DNA of 64,000 nucleotides from Metallyticus violacea (GCA_030762175.1 CM060835.1:82083001-82147000), one strand, 5' to 3'; shown: positions 1 to 12,978, numbered from the stretch's first letter. Numbers and translations: made by a program. The notes: generated by a model from the sequence alone, not told the origin.

Positions 1-80
<80 letters not shown>
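1..80. repeat. (TAA)n microsatellite
   Basis: The window opens inside an uninterrupted (TAA)n tract of about 27 units, so its true left end is not seen. A second triplet-repeat block follows about 95 bases later. Confidence 0.97.
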
Positions 81-81
<1 letters not shown>

Positions 82-173
82 ATTTGTTAAAAGTGAGTGG
101 GTTCATTGATACCCACTCACTCTTGTAAGTTAATATTAGATTTCTACATACTATATATCTTATTGGCAGGATT

Positions 174-208
174 ACATGATCATGATGATGATCATGATGA
201 TGATGATC

Positions 209-240
<32 letters not shown>

Positions 241-295
241 GGTGGTGGTGGTGGTGGTGGTGGTGGTGGTGATGAAAATGATGATGCAACTGAAA
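174..295. repeat. (GAT)n/(GGT)n compound triplet repeat
   Basis: An interrupted GAT run passes into about 15 GGT units and then back to GAT. One + frame reads it as Asp/His then poly-Gly and continues to a stop at 391-393. The opposite strand is also open (Ile/Thr runs), as expected for a stop-free triplet repeat. A possible splice acceptor (ttggcag, ending at 169) precedes it, so a coding role cannot be fully excluded, but no convincing donor or conserved flank was found. Confidence 0.9.
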
Positions 296-1269
296 GTTAT
301 GATGGAGCATATAATGGAAAAATAACAAGGGAAACTTATACTACCTGGAGGAAATCTGCCAAGATGTGTGTCTCCTCTAAAAATTATACTTAAAGCTGCT
401 GGGATCAAATCTAGTTACATTTATGGAGAATAAGTAATCCAGCCACTTGGCCATGGTATGCCAAGTGAGCAGACATAATATAAAAGATACTTAAAACAAA
501 TAATACGGTTAGCAGTATCCTGAAAGTGCACATTGGGTATGAAAAAAAATAAGGGTATATATTAGAAATGTACCTATTTATATTCTGCAGGCACACTTAA
601 CTTGTGATTTTCTATCTCAGTAAAAATATAGATGCTTTATTTTGGGTAAATTCTTTGTGGTGCAACAAAACAGTGAGTGTAAGGTTAAACATTTTATGAA
701 TTGCTGGTTATGAAATAAGGTAAGGTATGGGAGTCAAAGATGGGAGAAACTATGTTCTCACCAACTGCTTAGTAATATTTATTTTTTGTAAACAAACTCG
801 GGAAGAGGTTAATTGTATAATAAAAATTTAGTTTGACACTATCTATTCATTTAATCAGATCAGTTTAGGTATATTTTAAACAAATATATCCTAATCATTT
901 CTTACACCACATGGTTGTCATTTTGATACGAGTGTCTTCTGAAGAATCACATGTCAACATGTAAACTATTTTAATGCTGAACATTTTAATTAGGTGTACC
1001 ATTACTTCTACAAATTCTAGCCAGCTTTTATTTTGTGTGTACATGTAAATGTTTTAAATGTTTTCTTGCAAAAATGAATTCATGGAAAAAAAAGTATTTG
1101 TGATTTCATATTTTTGGTTTACACAATGTCATCCTCTCTCTGTCCCATCTTCCCTATTTTCAATACTGTATCATAATAATAAGGGCTTAGAGCTAGAGAC
1201 TTAACTGTCTTAGATAAAATAAATAATGTTTCGATACAATGAACCCAAAGTGCAGTAGCACTTAAGGTA
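296..1269. other. AT-rich sequence, nothing recognised
   Basis: Non-repetitive AT-rich DNA with no open frame of convincing composition, splice-framed exon or transposon motif. It is upstream of the first exon seen and may be intron of the same gene, whose start lies outside the window. Confidence 0.5.
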
Positions 1270-1420
1270 TCCTGGCATTCATTTTCTCAGGATGAGGAAA
1301 ATCTTTGGGAAAAACCTCACCCAGGTAATTCGATGCAGTCGGGAATGGAACCTGGGCCTGCTGTGTGACAGTCCACTGCCTTGACCACTTCCTGCAGCAG
1401 TACGAACACATAAATAAAAT
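1270..1420 (-). mobile_element. tRNA-derived SINE, family B, fragment
   Basis: Read on the minus strand it has a box A-like stretch (TGGTCAAGGCAGTGGACT) and a box B-like stretch (GGTTCCATTCC) about 35 bases apart. A body follows that matches other family B copies at about 16.9, 38.8 and 55.3 kb (GAGGTTTT, then TTTTCCTC and AATGCCAG). The 3' half is missing or decayed, and no target duplication was found. Confidence 0.7.
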
Positions 1421-3986
1421 AAAATATGTACTGTTTGTTCATTACTCAGAAGTGAAAAATGCTCCAATATGTGCTGTTGTAATGTGTTTGAACAGTGCTG
1501 TGTAGGACATTAATGGCATAGTAGCCAAAGAATTAAATGTTGTAATGACCTTGGTTTCAAAGACAACTTATTATATACACTGTACATCTAAAGCTAGGTT
1601 CTATTCGGCAGATTCGCTGTAACAGGCTATTGTTGTCAATGCTTTAAATTATGCATATTATAACTGTCATAATTTGCTGTTCCAAAGTTACATAGTGTCT
1701 ATATTATCCACTATTATGTGAGACAAAGCATGTTTGGAGAACAATTTCCTCATTAAGGAAATATTATGATTCTCCAAGTAAGTGAATTTTCGAAAAGTTA
1801 CAATCAAATTAGTTAAAAATAATACTTAAAAAAATTGAACACGAAGCATCTGCCCGCAATTTTTTTTGTTTTTTTTTTTTTTCAAAATGGAGCTTTTAAA
1901 TGTTAGGAACCTTTCAGATATTTTATTTTTGTGTATATGTAGTAACCAAATCACTTTATGTGATATAGTTATTGTAAATACCATGCATTCCTGTCAACCA
2001 TCTGCTAGCCATGCATGCTTCGGCCTACCATTGACCAAATAAATTCCAGCATTATTGATCCACTGGCAGAGGGTTGAATGGGATGCATGAATGGTACATG
2101 CATTTACTTACATTTTAGTGTTTATATTTTTAAAAATATTATATCTATGTTAATATATATATTTATATATAACTTATGTGCTTACTGTTTAAAGAAAGAA
2201 AAAAAAATAACACAAGGGGATTTCTCAACTATTTCATCTAAAATATTATCAGTAACTAGTATTGATTTATGCCTTTTGCACTGTAAAATAGGGTACCACA
2301 AAAAGTTGAACAAACATTACCTAAAAGTATTCATCCTCATCAAATATCAGTGATAATTACTACAATTTGTGAGGATAGAGTTACTAAGCTTTTGATGGCC
2401 TATGGATTTCCCCAAAGATTGTCAATGGATTTATGTGCACTATGAGCTCTTTTTAAAATAATGTGATTACTGTTTCAATAAAAATATTTAATTCTAATTT
2501 GTAAAAAAATGTAACTGGGGATATGCATGGTAATGCCATTTTGCACAGCTTTAATAAACATTACATAAAAAATAACATTTTTATAGAATTGATTAAAGAT
2601 GCCTAATATGGAATTTATTTAGAGAATTGGCCAGTAGAGAAAATTTCTTAATGAAAACTGAAGAACACTTAGTGAATTTATATGAAAAGTTATTATAATG
2701 CATAAGGCTTTTAAACAAATGTTAAATGACAGTAATATATGTCAGGGCAATGTAGTTAAAGCAGTTCCTAAAGAAATACCTTTGATTGTAAGAGTAATTG
2801 TGAATTAAAAGTTGTTAAAGCAGGTCCATGTGCAAAGTATTTTGTGAGTTTACTTGTATACATTTGAACAGAATGATATGCACTAGTGCAAATAAAGACA
2901 TGTTCTTTCCTTCTTTATCTCTTTCACATACACATAAAATTATGCATGTGCTTGCCATTTCAGTGCACATTCATATGCTTTGAATTAACATTTATGTAAA
3001 GCAGTTAGTGAATACATATAGCATGAATCTCTTGTGCTGCAGAAATCTGTTACTAATATAATAGTATTAAATTTTAAAACATTGAATCTTTTGTATATGT
3101 GAGCCAATTTTTAACTTACCTAATATGGTGGAGACATTATAACAACACAATGTAATAACAGGAGAGTAAGTGGAGACTTATTAGAGTATGATATGCGCAG
3201 TTTGGAGTCTGTGGTCCCATATATTGGCCCATAGATTTAAATGGTGCATTATAATAAAGCATAGTTTCACAGTGACAAGTTCACATGTTTTTCCTCACTG
3301 GGGCGGCTCTGCATAAATTTCAGCATTTCCTCATTTATTTTCCACAGTTGCTAGTCCTTATATAATTTTACCATTACACCGAATAGGTGAGTGGAGGCCA
3401 TGAGGCCTTGGTGAGCTACAGTAAATCACTGGGTCCTCTGGTTTCTAGCATTCACGCAAGGTACCCTTAGGTTAGTGCGTGCCTGTATTGTAGCTTTATT
3501 CCTTATCCCTTCTGCTGTGCACTGTATCTATTTCTTCCTTTTGGCATAACCGTGACATCAGCTCACTATGCTGCCTTTTTCTCCTTGGTCTGATTTCAGT
3601 AATGAAAGTCAAACTTTTTCGGGATGGTGCATGGCATACTAGCTTTAAATGCAGTCGCATCATCTAATAATGTTTATATTCACTCTCCTCTGCTATTTTA
3701 GGTAAGTTCAAAAGTTTTAGTTGATACCTGTCAATATAGAAGCTTCAATTTTCAAAGTAGGATGAACTTTAAACATAGAGAAATCACTAGCAAAAACTTT
3801 GTACTACTGTTAGGTAACCTGGTAGTTTAACTGATGTTGTTTTAATTATTTACTCCTATTTTTTATTGCATTCTAATTGCTTTCTAAAATGCCATTTATG
3901 TACAAATAAGTAATTTCACTTTAGTTAATGTGTGTGGTTACAAAAATGCACAAATGAAAATCTATATCTGGATTGAAGTGAAGCAG

Positions 3987-4026
<40 letters not shown>

Positions 4027-5854
4027 CTCATTCTATGGAGGATTACACAAGAGAGCAAGAAATTGTAACAAAAGTGTAGCAACTGTTTATTCAATATTGC
4101 GATATTTCTTCTTCTTTTTTCTTTCTTCTTAATTTTTAATCATATTTATATTTTTTGAATATATTATAATTCCAGTTGAAGACACTAACACAAAACATAA
4201 AATGTTATATATACATAATAGATACATTCTGTATAGCTTGGTGAATATGTTTACATTATGTAGACACTTTACATATATTTATTTTTGTAAGCACTTTTTG
4301 GAAAATTCTTAAATTTCATATAAATATTTGCAAGTTATTAAGATGCCAGTAGCTATTTTGCAGCCAGCAATTTAGTCTTTATTTAATGTTTTAAAGTGAT
4401 TTTGAACAAGAACAACAATTACATTAATATCATGTTTACTCGCATAAAAGATGCCACCACATAATATATGAATCCCAACTTTTTCTAGTAAAATTCCTTT
4501 AAAAAATAAATCCCTGCATAAAATATACATTCACATGACAGGACTGGGAATTGAATGAGGATGCTTTGAAGTACAGGAGGACATTAATGCTGAAACTGAG
4601 AGTGAATGAGGTAAGGATAGTGTAGCTACGTATTATCGGCAATAAATTCTAATTAGGTTTGTTTAATTTTAGGTAACATTTTGCCTTTTGTATGTTACAT
4701 ACTTTGTATCCTTTGCATTACTAGTAACTAGCTTATAGAGTTGGAGTTATTCCTAAACAAATCATTAATTTAAATGACACCAAATACAAAATCATAAAAA
4801 TCAATTCCTTTACATTGTGATTTGTCAGTACAAAAAGAATCAACATGCAGCTTAATTTTTGTGCTGTGACAGGCTACTGAAACTATATATTGTTTGTGCC
4901 ATCATGGATTCTACCGACTCTGGTTGAGAGAGAGGAGTGGGGGGTAATATATGAGAGATATAGAGAGGACAAGTGTTAACTGCTTGCATCTGAAGACACA
5001 TGGCATGCAAGTCAGATACATGCCATTCCCATAGCTTTTGGAGAAATGACTATCTTTTCAAAGGAGGGATTTGGGTTCAATGGCTCAAAATGAAATTAAC
5101 AAGAAAGGTGGATTGAACCTTTCCAAACAAATATCATAGACTGCTTTTGACCTTTTAAATTATTCAACAGTAGTACTAATGTGTTAATATAAATGCTAAA
5201 TTAAATCAAATGCATGCACATTTTTTAATTAATGACAGTCATTAATTTGTTTACAATTCATTTTGAAATATAAGGTAAAAGATAGTATTTTATATTAGTC
5301 AAAGGCTGTCTTACATAAAAAAATGACTTCAGTTTGTATTAAAAAGAACTACCCATAGTTCTTGAGGAATCAGTTTGTACATGGTAAAAATGAAATAATA
5401 GGAATCACAGAGGGGGTTTAAATTGCAAAAGAATGGTGTACAAATTGTATGAATTATTTGGTTCATTAGAACAGCTCATGTAAAAGAATCATGCTGCCGA
5501 ACTGTACTATGTAGTTCTTGTCTCTGTTTATGTATTGCTAATGTCAATGTATTGATAATAGATTGGAGACTTCAAGATCACTTATATTGACTGTTTAGTA
5601 TTACTTGAATGCTTAAATTTAAAAACAAATCACAATATGCCGTAGCATGTCTTGTATTGATGTTAAAGCTATGATTTTTTTCCTCTAAATTTTTATCCTC
5701 AAATAAAAAAAACCACCTTAAGCTTTTGTTTAAAAAATTGAAATAAATGTGCATCTTTTTTGCGAGTAAATAAAGCAATTATGTTGTTGCAGTGTCATAT
5801 TCTAAAGCAACAGCCAGTGGCATAAAAAATTACCAAATTAATGGAATCATGAAT
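1421..5854. other. AT-rich sequence, no gene recognised
   Basis: Only short A/T-rich spurious open frames are present. Two T runs stand out (1859-1882 and 3989-4026). The stretch at 3380-3480 is less AT-rich and includes 'ggccatgaggcctt', similar to the end of some LINE/SINE tails, but I could not assign it. Confidence 0.5.
3989..4026. repeat. Poly(T) tract, 38 bases
   Basis: An uninterrupted run of T. It could be the poly(A) tail of a minus-strand retrocopy, but no recognisable element body adjoins it on either side. Confidence 0.9.
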
Positions 5855-6080
5855 AAACCTTGATGTTCTAGGGACAACCCGCTCTCCTCCAAATATAAGA
5901 TTTGTGGGTTTAAACAGCTGAGATTGCTGGGTTTTTTCTGAATGTAAAAATCCCAAATGCAAGTCCTCCAGGTGGAACTTAAAGTTGTGGGTTCGTATTA
6001 TAGTATAAGTTAAAGAATTCCAGACCTGAAAAAAAGAGATCCCTGGACAAAACTTCCAACCATTTCATGTCAAATAATAT
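5855..6080 (+). mobile_element. SINE-like element, family C, copy 1
   Basis: This copy has the phrase 'gttctaggg', Pol III box B-like stretches (gtgggttt, and gtgggttcg near 5990) and a tail 'aaagaattccagacctgaaaaaaagaga' split by mismatches. The tail resembles the tail of the copy at about 6.3 kb, which ends 'aaagaacttcgtgcttg' plus A-rich sequence, and both are followed by 'ccatttcacatg/ccatttcatgt'. The shared order of motifs supports a repeat family. The tRNA origin is inferred. Confidence 0.45.
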
Positions 6081-6239
6081 TTCAGTATGTTTAGGTGGCA
6101 CAAGACTTTGAACTGACCTCTTGTTCCTCTGACATAAGTGCTAAGCATAAGTTATTTCAAGCAGGTCCAGAGATGCACAGAAAACCCTTGATGGCCTAAG
6201 TGAGAAAAAAAAAAAAAGAATGAATGAATGAATGAAAAA

Positions 6240-6470
6240 AAGAAAGAACTAATTAAATTAATAATTGATCTAAGTGATCTAGGGGTATTGCACTCTCTTC
6301 TGGACCCAAGGTTTACAGATTCAAACCCAGCCACGGTCAATAGGTTTTTAGAAATATAAAGCCGTGTGTCTCATGTCATAGATTTATGGCTCATTAAAGA
6401 ACTTCGTGCTTGAAAAAAAAGAGGTAAAAATTATTCCATTTCACATGCAAGTAATACCTTAGCATGACAC
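6240..6470 (+). mobile_element. SINE-like element, family C, copy 2
   Basis: The tRNA-like head reads 'gatctaggggtattgcactc' (box A-like) and 'agattcaaaccc' (box B-like) with usual Pol III spacing. An A-rich body and a tail shared with the copy at 5855-6080 follow. A short (AATG)n run precedes it. The ends are not defined by a target duplication. Confidence 0.5.
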
Positions 6471-9308
6471 TTGAAATGATAGAATGACCACCTATCCTTC
6501 TTATAACTGTAGATGATAAGTGTAGCTAAAATTCAGAATGGTCCATATGGTACTTCCGGACCTGAAACAGGTTTTAGGCCTAAACCTTGTGTAAGTCGAT
6601 TCTAAATTAGCTAATTAAATTAAGCATTTAAATATAAAATTATAGAAAAAAAAAGGATTTATTTCAATGAATAGCAGCTCATTAGAATGCTTAGTCATTA
6701 CAAAAAAAGAAAATGAATTATTTCCAGAGCTTTGTCTCTTTTATCATTGTTTATTTGATTAGAAAATTAATCAAAATATAAATGAAACATGAAAAGTGGA
6801 AGAAAGCAGACAAAATTACAAAGGTTTCCAAATGAATCATAATTTTTTGTGCATCCTGTGCCACTTATAAAATTCATATTGAGATCCCTTTGGGAAAAAT
6901 ATGTTGTGCATTAAAATTCAAACATGCTTTCCTCTAATTTATATTGCTAGTTTTCCTATACTTATGGATATTATGATTCGTTCCTTCCATTAAAAGACAC
7001 ATTGCCTGTAGACATTTGAGTATGGTTTTATTTGGTACTATTTCTGCTCCTTCTGTCATCAGCTTTTTCGCAGCATTAAAGATTTTCTTTATATTTGTTT
7101 TTCAGAATGTCACACCACCATGTAATGTTAATGATCTTGATGAACATAGACTGTCTGACCAAATGAGATAATGTTATTGTAGTAAAATTTTCCTTATAAC
7201 ATACATCACATTTTGAGGTTCCACTTAGAAAAAAAAATGTATGCGTAATACATAAATGGTTCAGAACAATACTATCATAGTTGACAATAATTAAATTTTA
7301 CAGTATGCAAATACAATATATCACAAAAAGATTGTTTGATTTTGTAATTGCAACAATTGGATTTCTGCTATGCCACTAAGGAAGTTCATATGATTTTATT
7401 CTATTAGATTAACATGAAGCTGAACAATGGGGCATTGTAACTTCAATTTTTGCAACATTGGCAGTTACTATAGCATTACTCTGAACATTCAACTTGTTAA
7501 AATATAATTATCAAGGAAATCAGCATTGAACAGATTATGCTTTTGTCAATAAACTTCTTGGCGTGACTAACATTTATCTTTAGTTGACCTTGTGGGTAAT
7601 ATCTGGGAATGATCTTACCCATGAGAAAAGTATGAAATATTGCTACAGTGAAAGCAGCTTATCTAAGAGAAGAAACCAAAAAACAAAAGCAGGGAAGCCA
7701 TGAGATGGGGGCAGAATCCTTCCAAGGGAAGACATTATGATCAGTAGCCAGAGTTTGACTGATTAGCTCACAGTTTAAAGTAATACTTTTAAGACCTATG
7801 ATCCTGACATTGTAAAGACATTAGTGTGTTAAGATTTGCGATTTTAGATTTGATTCTACAACACTGCTGCAATTAAATCAGTAATATCGTACATCACTAG
7901 TAGAGCTACGCTAAAAGAGCTAAGAAATGAAAAAAATATTGAATTGGACTGAATGGAATTTAGACTGAGCGGAATTTAGCTGATAAGGGATTGAGGAATG
8001 CATATTGACTAGTAGTAATAGGCAAAATGGTGTCATGTATCTGAATATACTGAAATCCAGCCTCCTCCTGAAGTGAGCAGTTATGTAATTCATATGTTTA
8101 TTGACACTAACATAACCATTCTCCTGTTCACTTAAAATTAGCACTTCAATTTCATCTGCACATCAAACTGAAGCTGCACTTTCTAAAGTGGTTTTGAATG
8201 ATTGATGAGAAAAGTTATCTCCAGGCTTCAGCCACAAAGTGCGATGATAGTAGAATATTAAGATTCATCTTTGATGCACCTTCAAGTCATTCCCTGCCAT
8301 TATCACAGTTTTTTGACCAGCAGCTTACAATAGTAGAACTTGAAAGCATGAATGATATCAGAGTCTATCTAATGACTGCAGTTTTGTGAGAATACCTAGA
8401 TTCACATTGTTCAGTGACAGGTGTTCATGGTCTGATTAGCATGTTGATCAATAAACAGAAAGATATTGCTGTTTTTGCACTGTTTAATTTATTTGAATAA
8501 GTTACACCTCAAAAGTTACATCACAGTCATGCATGCTTGCAAATAGGCTTTATCTCATTGATAACTTTTTATTGTTTATAATAAAAGACTTGTTAATATT
8601 TGCAGTCATTAAAGGAGGCAGTTTTTCATTCACATCTTCATTGCACACCATAAAATTTGTAATCTTTTGCTTTACTTTGACAAGGCTACCTTTGTAAGTC
8701 AAGGCCTTCTTTGGTTGAAAGTTTTAGAAAAACCAATTTCTTCATTATTGAGTTAACTTTCTAGTAGATACTAAAGTACCTGCCCTTCTCAACTGAACAC
8801 TTGTTAACTATGTTGTATATCTTGAATCTAAAAGTGAGCTGTATAAGCTGCCAAGTCAATTCACAGAGTTGGGTAGAACCCTTAAGATGGAAGACACTGA
8901 TATAAGCTTTGGCATTTAGGTTTTTGCATAAACAAAGCAAAGAAACAAGGATGGATTCCAGTTTCTCTATTAATGATACTATAATTGATTTGAGATCCTT
9001 TGAGAAGTAGCATGCAATGCAATTCTCATTTTTTCACTCTTTGCTTCAAAAAGATATTTATTGTGGAATATTATCCACCACAACAATAGGAAAGTATGAA
9101 AATTGAGGTTTTTCCTATAGGTGGAACTTGAAAATTCAAACATATATTCAATGAAAACATAAAACAGAAAATGTAAATTCAAGGAAATTATTATATTAGA
9201 TACAGACTTTCAGCATTGTATATATTTTAGAACATACATTCTGGGAAAAAGTAAAATTAAAAGTTTCATTATATCTAAAAAGAGGATTATAATTATAATA
9301 ATATTTGT
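6471..9308. other. AT-rich sequence, no gene recognised
   Basis: No exon with credible splice borders, transposase, reverse transcriptase or RNA gene was found. The longest frames (7920-8144 minus, 8198-8389 plus) have the composition of translated intergenic AT-rich DNA. Confidence 0.5.
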
Positions 9309-9367
9309 AATGTAAATTATAATTAATCTGTCATCTAACACACTCTTATGCTTCACTTACTTTTAAA

Positions 9368-9414
9368 TATGGTGGGACTGGTTTCGAAGAGACATCCTCT
9401 CCATCTTCAACCAA
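9368..9414 (-). ncRNA. Hammerhead-ribozyme-like motif, PLE left arm
   Basis: On the minus strand: TTGAAGA (9410-9404), a stem II able to pair GAGAG with CTCTT, GAAAC (9385-9381), then ACCAGTC. The first core base is T where the hammerhead consensus has C (CUGANGA), and the stem III hexamer ACCAGT is no longer a perfect palindrome. It is therefore probably inactive. Confidence 0.5.
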
Positions 9415-9435
9415 CTCGACAACTTGAATCGTCAA

Positions 9436-9482
9436 GTTGGTTGAAGATGGAAAGGATGTCTCTTCGAAACCGGTCTCACCAT
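9436..9482 (+). ncRNA. Hammerhead-ribozyme-like motif, PLE right arm
   Basis: TTGAAGA (9441-9447), a weak stem II, GAAAC (9466-9470) and ACCGGTC with predicted cleavage after C9475. ACCGGT is a perfect palindrome, typical of PLE hammerheads with a very short stem III. The C3-to-T change in the core suggests loss of activity. Confidence 0.5.
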
Positions 9483-10268
9483 ATTTAAAAGTAAGTGAAG
9501 CATAAGAGTGTATTAGATGACAGATTAATTATAATTTACATTCAACAAGCTTCACTGTGTGAGTTCCAACAGAATTTTTTAAAAATGTCTTATTTTTCGA
9601 AAGTCCTTAAATGAAATATTTGTAATGTTTATTGTATTGTAATGTTTGAATAGTAAAGAATAAAATTTTGTGTTAAATAGCCTGGCTTTGTGCCCAATAT
9701 AACAAATAAAACCAAACTCACCAACATTATTAAACTCACATTTCAAGAGTCAATAAAGAATTTTAATATTTCTCTCATATTTGTGCATATTTCTTCTCAC
9801 AAACCACAAATGTTACTTGTTACACTGCAGAAGTCTGATTTCATATGTTAATGCCTAATCTTAAAGATTGTTTAATTTTTTTTCTCAAATAATGTGAATC
9901 ATTTGTTTTTAGGGGAGGGGGTTTCTATCCGACTCTTTACTCTAACATTCTTTCTCTTTTGATACTCAACATACTAGCAATAAAAGAACTATTTTGTCCA
10001 TGCATAGGGCAAATATCCTGCCTACAGTTACCTTTGTGTTTTCATGTCTTAAAATTACCACATGTTAAAATATAAGGATTTTCAACAGGTCAAGCTTCAA
10101 TTCAAATTAATAACCAAATAAAAACTTATTATAACAATAAGCCTACAGTCCAGGCCCATCTAATCTATTTAACCTGCAATAAGTATATTTGAAAAGGGTT
10201 TTCTTTTTTTTAAATAATCTTAAAAGCATATTTTTCCCCCTTGTCTAAAATCACCCCATGTTCATTTA

Positions 10269-10305
10269 AAATAATAATAATAATAATAATAACAACAACA
10301 ACAAC
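10269..10305. repeat. (AAT)n(AAC)n microsatellite
   Basis: A triplet run changes from AAT to AAC and directly abuts the 5' truncated edge of the Penelope-like relic that begins near 10310. Confidence 0.9.
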
Positions 10306-11482
10306 AGAGAAGAGATATAATGGTGTCATTTGATGTGAAAGCCATACTCCTGAACATATCAATAGAGAATTTTATGCAAATGTTAAAGAAATGGTTAACC
10401 TCCTTAAATTTACAAACAGAAGAAATAGAAGACTCATTGAAACTTATTAATATTTGCATTCAACAAAATTTCTTCAGTTTCAACCAAAAATACTATAAAC
10501 AGTTTCAGGCCTAGCAATGGGAAAACCCCTGTCTCCACTTCTGCAGATTTATTCATGAACTCCTTTGAAATAATATCACCAAAGCCTTCCCTTTGATTTT
10601 CAAGAAATGGTATAGATTTGTGTGGATGGCATAGTTGCAATAATACCAAAAATACATTCAATAGATTGAACTTTGGAATCCATAGAAAAGAGACACACAC
10701 ACACAGAGAAAATAATATAAAAAATAATAGTTATAACACTACTCCACAGTGTTTTACAGCTTGGCACACAGAATAATTAATATCCCACTCACAGAAACAG
10801 AGTACAAAATGGAATACCAACAGATAATTAAGACAGCAATAACCAATGGTTTTAACAAAGACACATAAATAAAAATTATCAATAAATTTAAAAGACAAAA
10901 ATCTACAAGAGAGGTTTCCAAACTGAAGAACTAAGGAAATATTAAAATTCAAAAATTTCAAATACCATCCAACTTGCCACAATAAATTTAAGAGGGTATT
11001 CAAAGAACATGGCATAATATTAACCCCAAAAGAGCAAGTATATAAAAATTTTTATTTGATTCCATAGTAAAAGACACTATACCAACAGAACAGACGTCAA
11101 GGATTTATGAAATCAAATGTACAGATTGTGATCAGAGATACATTGAAAAAACAAAGAGAAATTTGGAGGAAAAAGTACTTTAGGAATGTTGTTTAAAGCA
11201 GATTGATAAATTAGCAGTAGCAGCTCACTTTTGGAACAAAAATCATGAAATTAAACCAGAGTCTAAACTGTTGAAAGAATTTCATAATCCATTGGAGCTA
11301 TCCACTTGGAAAAAGAATTTCATCTTAAAAAATAAGAAAAACTTAATGAATTTTGTTTTTCCTCCCATGGATGAACTCAGCAAGTTTTTACTAGAACCAT
11401 TAAAGACTGCCACAATTTGAATATTGGCCAACAGCTGATGATGTAAGTCAATGCTTCAGAAACATGTCCTAATGTTCTGTAA
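10306..11482 (+). mobile_element. Penelope-like element relic (RT + GIY-YIG), family A
   Basis: A 5'-truncated, frame-broken PLE. The first frame has the PLE reverse-transcriptase phrase VSFDVKA (about 10322), followed by a decayed 'GKPLSP' region (about 10518) and 'KWYRFV' near 10608, where the catalytic YVDD-type motif would be. About 500 bases on, broken frames read 'KCTDCDQRYIEKTKRNLEEK' (about 11118-11175), the GIY-YIG nuclease core. 'AHFWNKNHEIKPESKLLKEF' and 'LELSTWKKNFILK' follow, which are typical of the C-terminal end of the nuclease. The element ends in a hammerhead-like motif. Stops and frameshifts throughout make it non-functional. Related ends recur at 18.7-19.2, 30.1, 45.1 and 52.5 kb. 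Confidence 0.85.
11424..11482 (+). ncRNA. Hammerhead ribozyme motif downstream of PLE nuclease
   Basis: The canonical core CTGATGA (11435-11441) is followed by a stem II able to pair TG-AAG with CTT-CA around a TCAATG loop, then GAA (11459-11461), ACATGT (11462-11467) and C11468 as predicted cleavage base. Stem I can pair AG (11433-11434) with CT (11469-11470) and AAC (11430-11432) with GTT (11474-11476), leaving a 3-base bulge. Position just 3' of the GIY-YIG reading frame fits the known location of hammerheads in PLE terminal repeats. Confidence 0.7.
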
Positions 11483-12978
11483 GTGGAGTTAGTGTGAACA
11501 TGTTGATTACATTAGTGACTTGGCATTGTTCATGAACTGATGAACTTAATGATGTAATCACTGTAATAAGAGCAGGCGCCTTCGAGTCATTAAGTAGAAC
11601 TATAATTATTGCCTTGAACAAGCAGGATGGAAAAGAAGCAAAATGGGATATAATTTCATTCACCTGGGTTATTTCATTGTATGTAGAATATTTACTTTTA
11701 CACGCTTTTGAAACAGGCTCTGCAAATGGCCTTTCAAGCAGTACATTTTCTTCTGTTCTGATATTTTATGCCACAGAAGTAACATTTTTAGTATAAATTT
11801 TAGATGAATTTGCTGTATCATCTTCAGACAAATCATTAGTTTCCATTATTGAGTAGCATTAACTGGCACAGGAAAATGATTGAATTTAAATTTTAAATTT
11901 GCTAAGCATGTGTAGCTGCAATATGGCTTGTAAGAAAATTAACTGAAAACTTTTGCACTGCACTATAATCACTCCTTAAAACAGCTTGAAACAACTGAAG
12001 ATAGGAACCAGAAACTGAATACTCATTTTATTATTACAGTATATTCCTGTATCTTACCATAAAATTGTAAAACAGAATTATTAATAAGATGGTGGTCCAA
12101 GACATTTCAAGTATTTATAATACTGAAAATGATTTAGAAATGGAAAGTTGTACTTATAAGAGATCTGGAAGTAATGACAAAGCATTCATAATTGCTATGA
12201 GTGAAAAATGTTGTATGTAATTTCTTCAAAGTTTCATACACAAGGAACTGGCCTCTTCTGACCATGAACATGATGTTACAGAACTGATAAAAATATTTTA
12301 GCATGTAACTATTACACCTTATAAATATGATCAAAAATGTTTCTACAGCAAGAATAACTACTGGCTAGACCATTGTCCCCTTCAGCTGCTTACTATTTTT
12401 ACTTTTGGTAGCATTAAAAATATTGTGTAATATTAAAATTGGTTTCCCTGTTACAATACTGCCTAGAATGGTCTAATTTTAACTAATAGTGCAGCATGTT
12501 CTCATTGAGAATGTTGATGATGTTACAGTTAACTACAATTTTGAAACATTTTGCATGTGCATAGCCTATCAAGATTGAGCTTACATATTTTATGTACCAT
12601 GGCATGAACTTTTGACAGTTTTATTTTGTAATTTTATGCTAATTGTTAAGTAATGCAAGAGCTGAATCAGAAATTGTTTACCATTTAAGGTGGAAAAAAT
12701 AAAAAGCATGTATTACAGGTATTCATGCTAGTCATTATTTGGATGTACATTCTTTTCTGTAACCTGTTAGAATAAAGCATTCAGCAACAGTAAGAAGAAT
12801 ATGCAAATAAAGAAGGGTAAAGAAAAAGCATTGCCAGTAGTGCCTTAATCCTATACCTTCCAAAAAGAGGGATTGACAAAGTAGAATCCTTAACAGATAT
12901 GAGCACATTAATAATTTTTCTTTTGAGAAATATATAGGTATAAGAAGAATCTGTCATACTGTGGTTTTTATTTGACAG
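11483..12978. other. AT-rich sequence before exon 1 of the window
   Basis: No further coding or mobile-element signal was recognised. It is probably intron, because the exon at 12979 begins with a splice acceptor rather than a start codon. Confidence 0.5.

Larger units (their letters stand above)
9309..9542. repeat. Near-perfect foldback of Penelope-like termini
   Basis: Two arms of about 112 bases (9309-9420 and 9431-9542) are reverse complements with few mismatches, separated by a 10-base loop. Each arm contains the PLE-end phrase 'cttatgcttcacttact' (or its complement) and a hammerhead-like block. Such mirror arrangements of terminal sequence are known for Penelope-like elements. No protein-coding PLE sequence lies between the arms. 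Confidence 0.9.
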
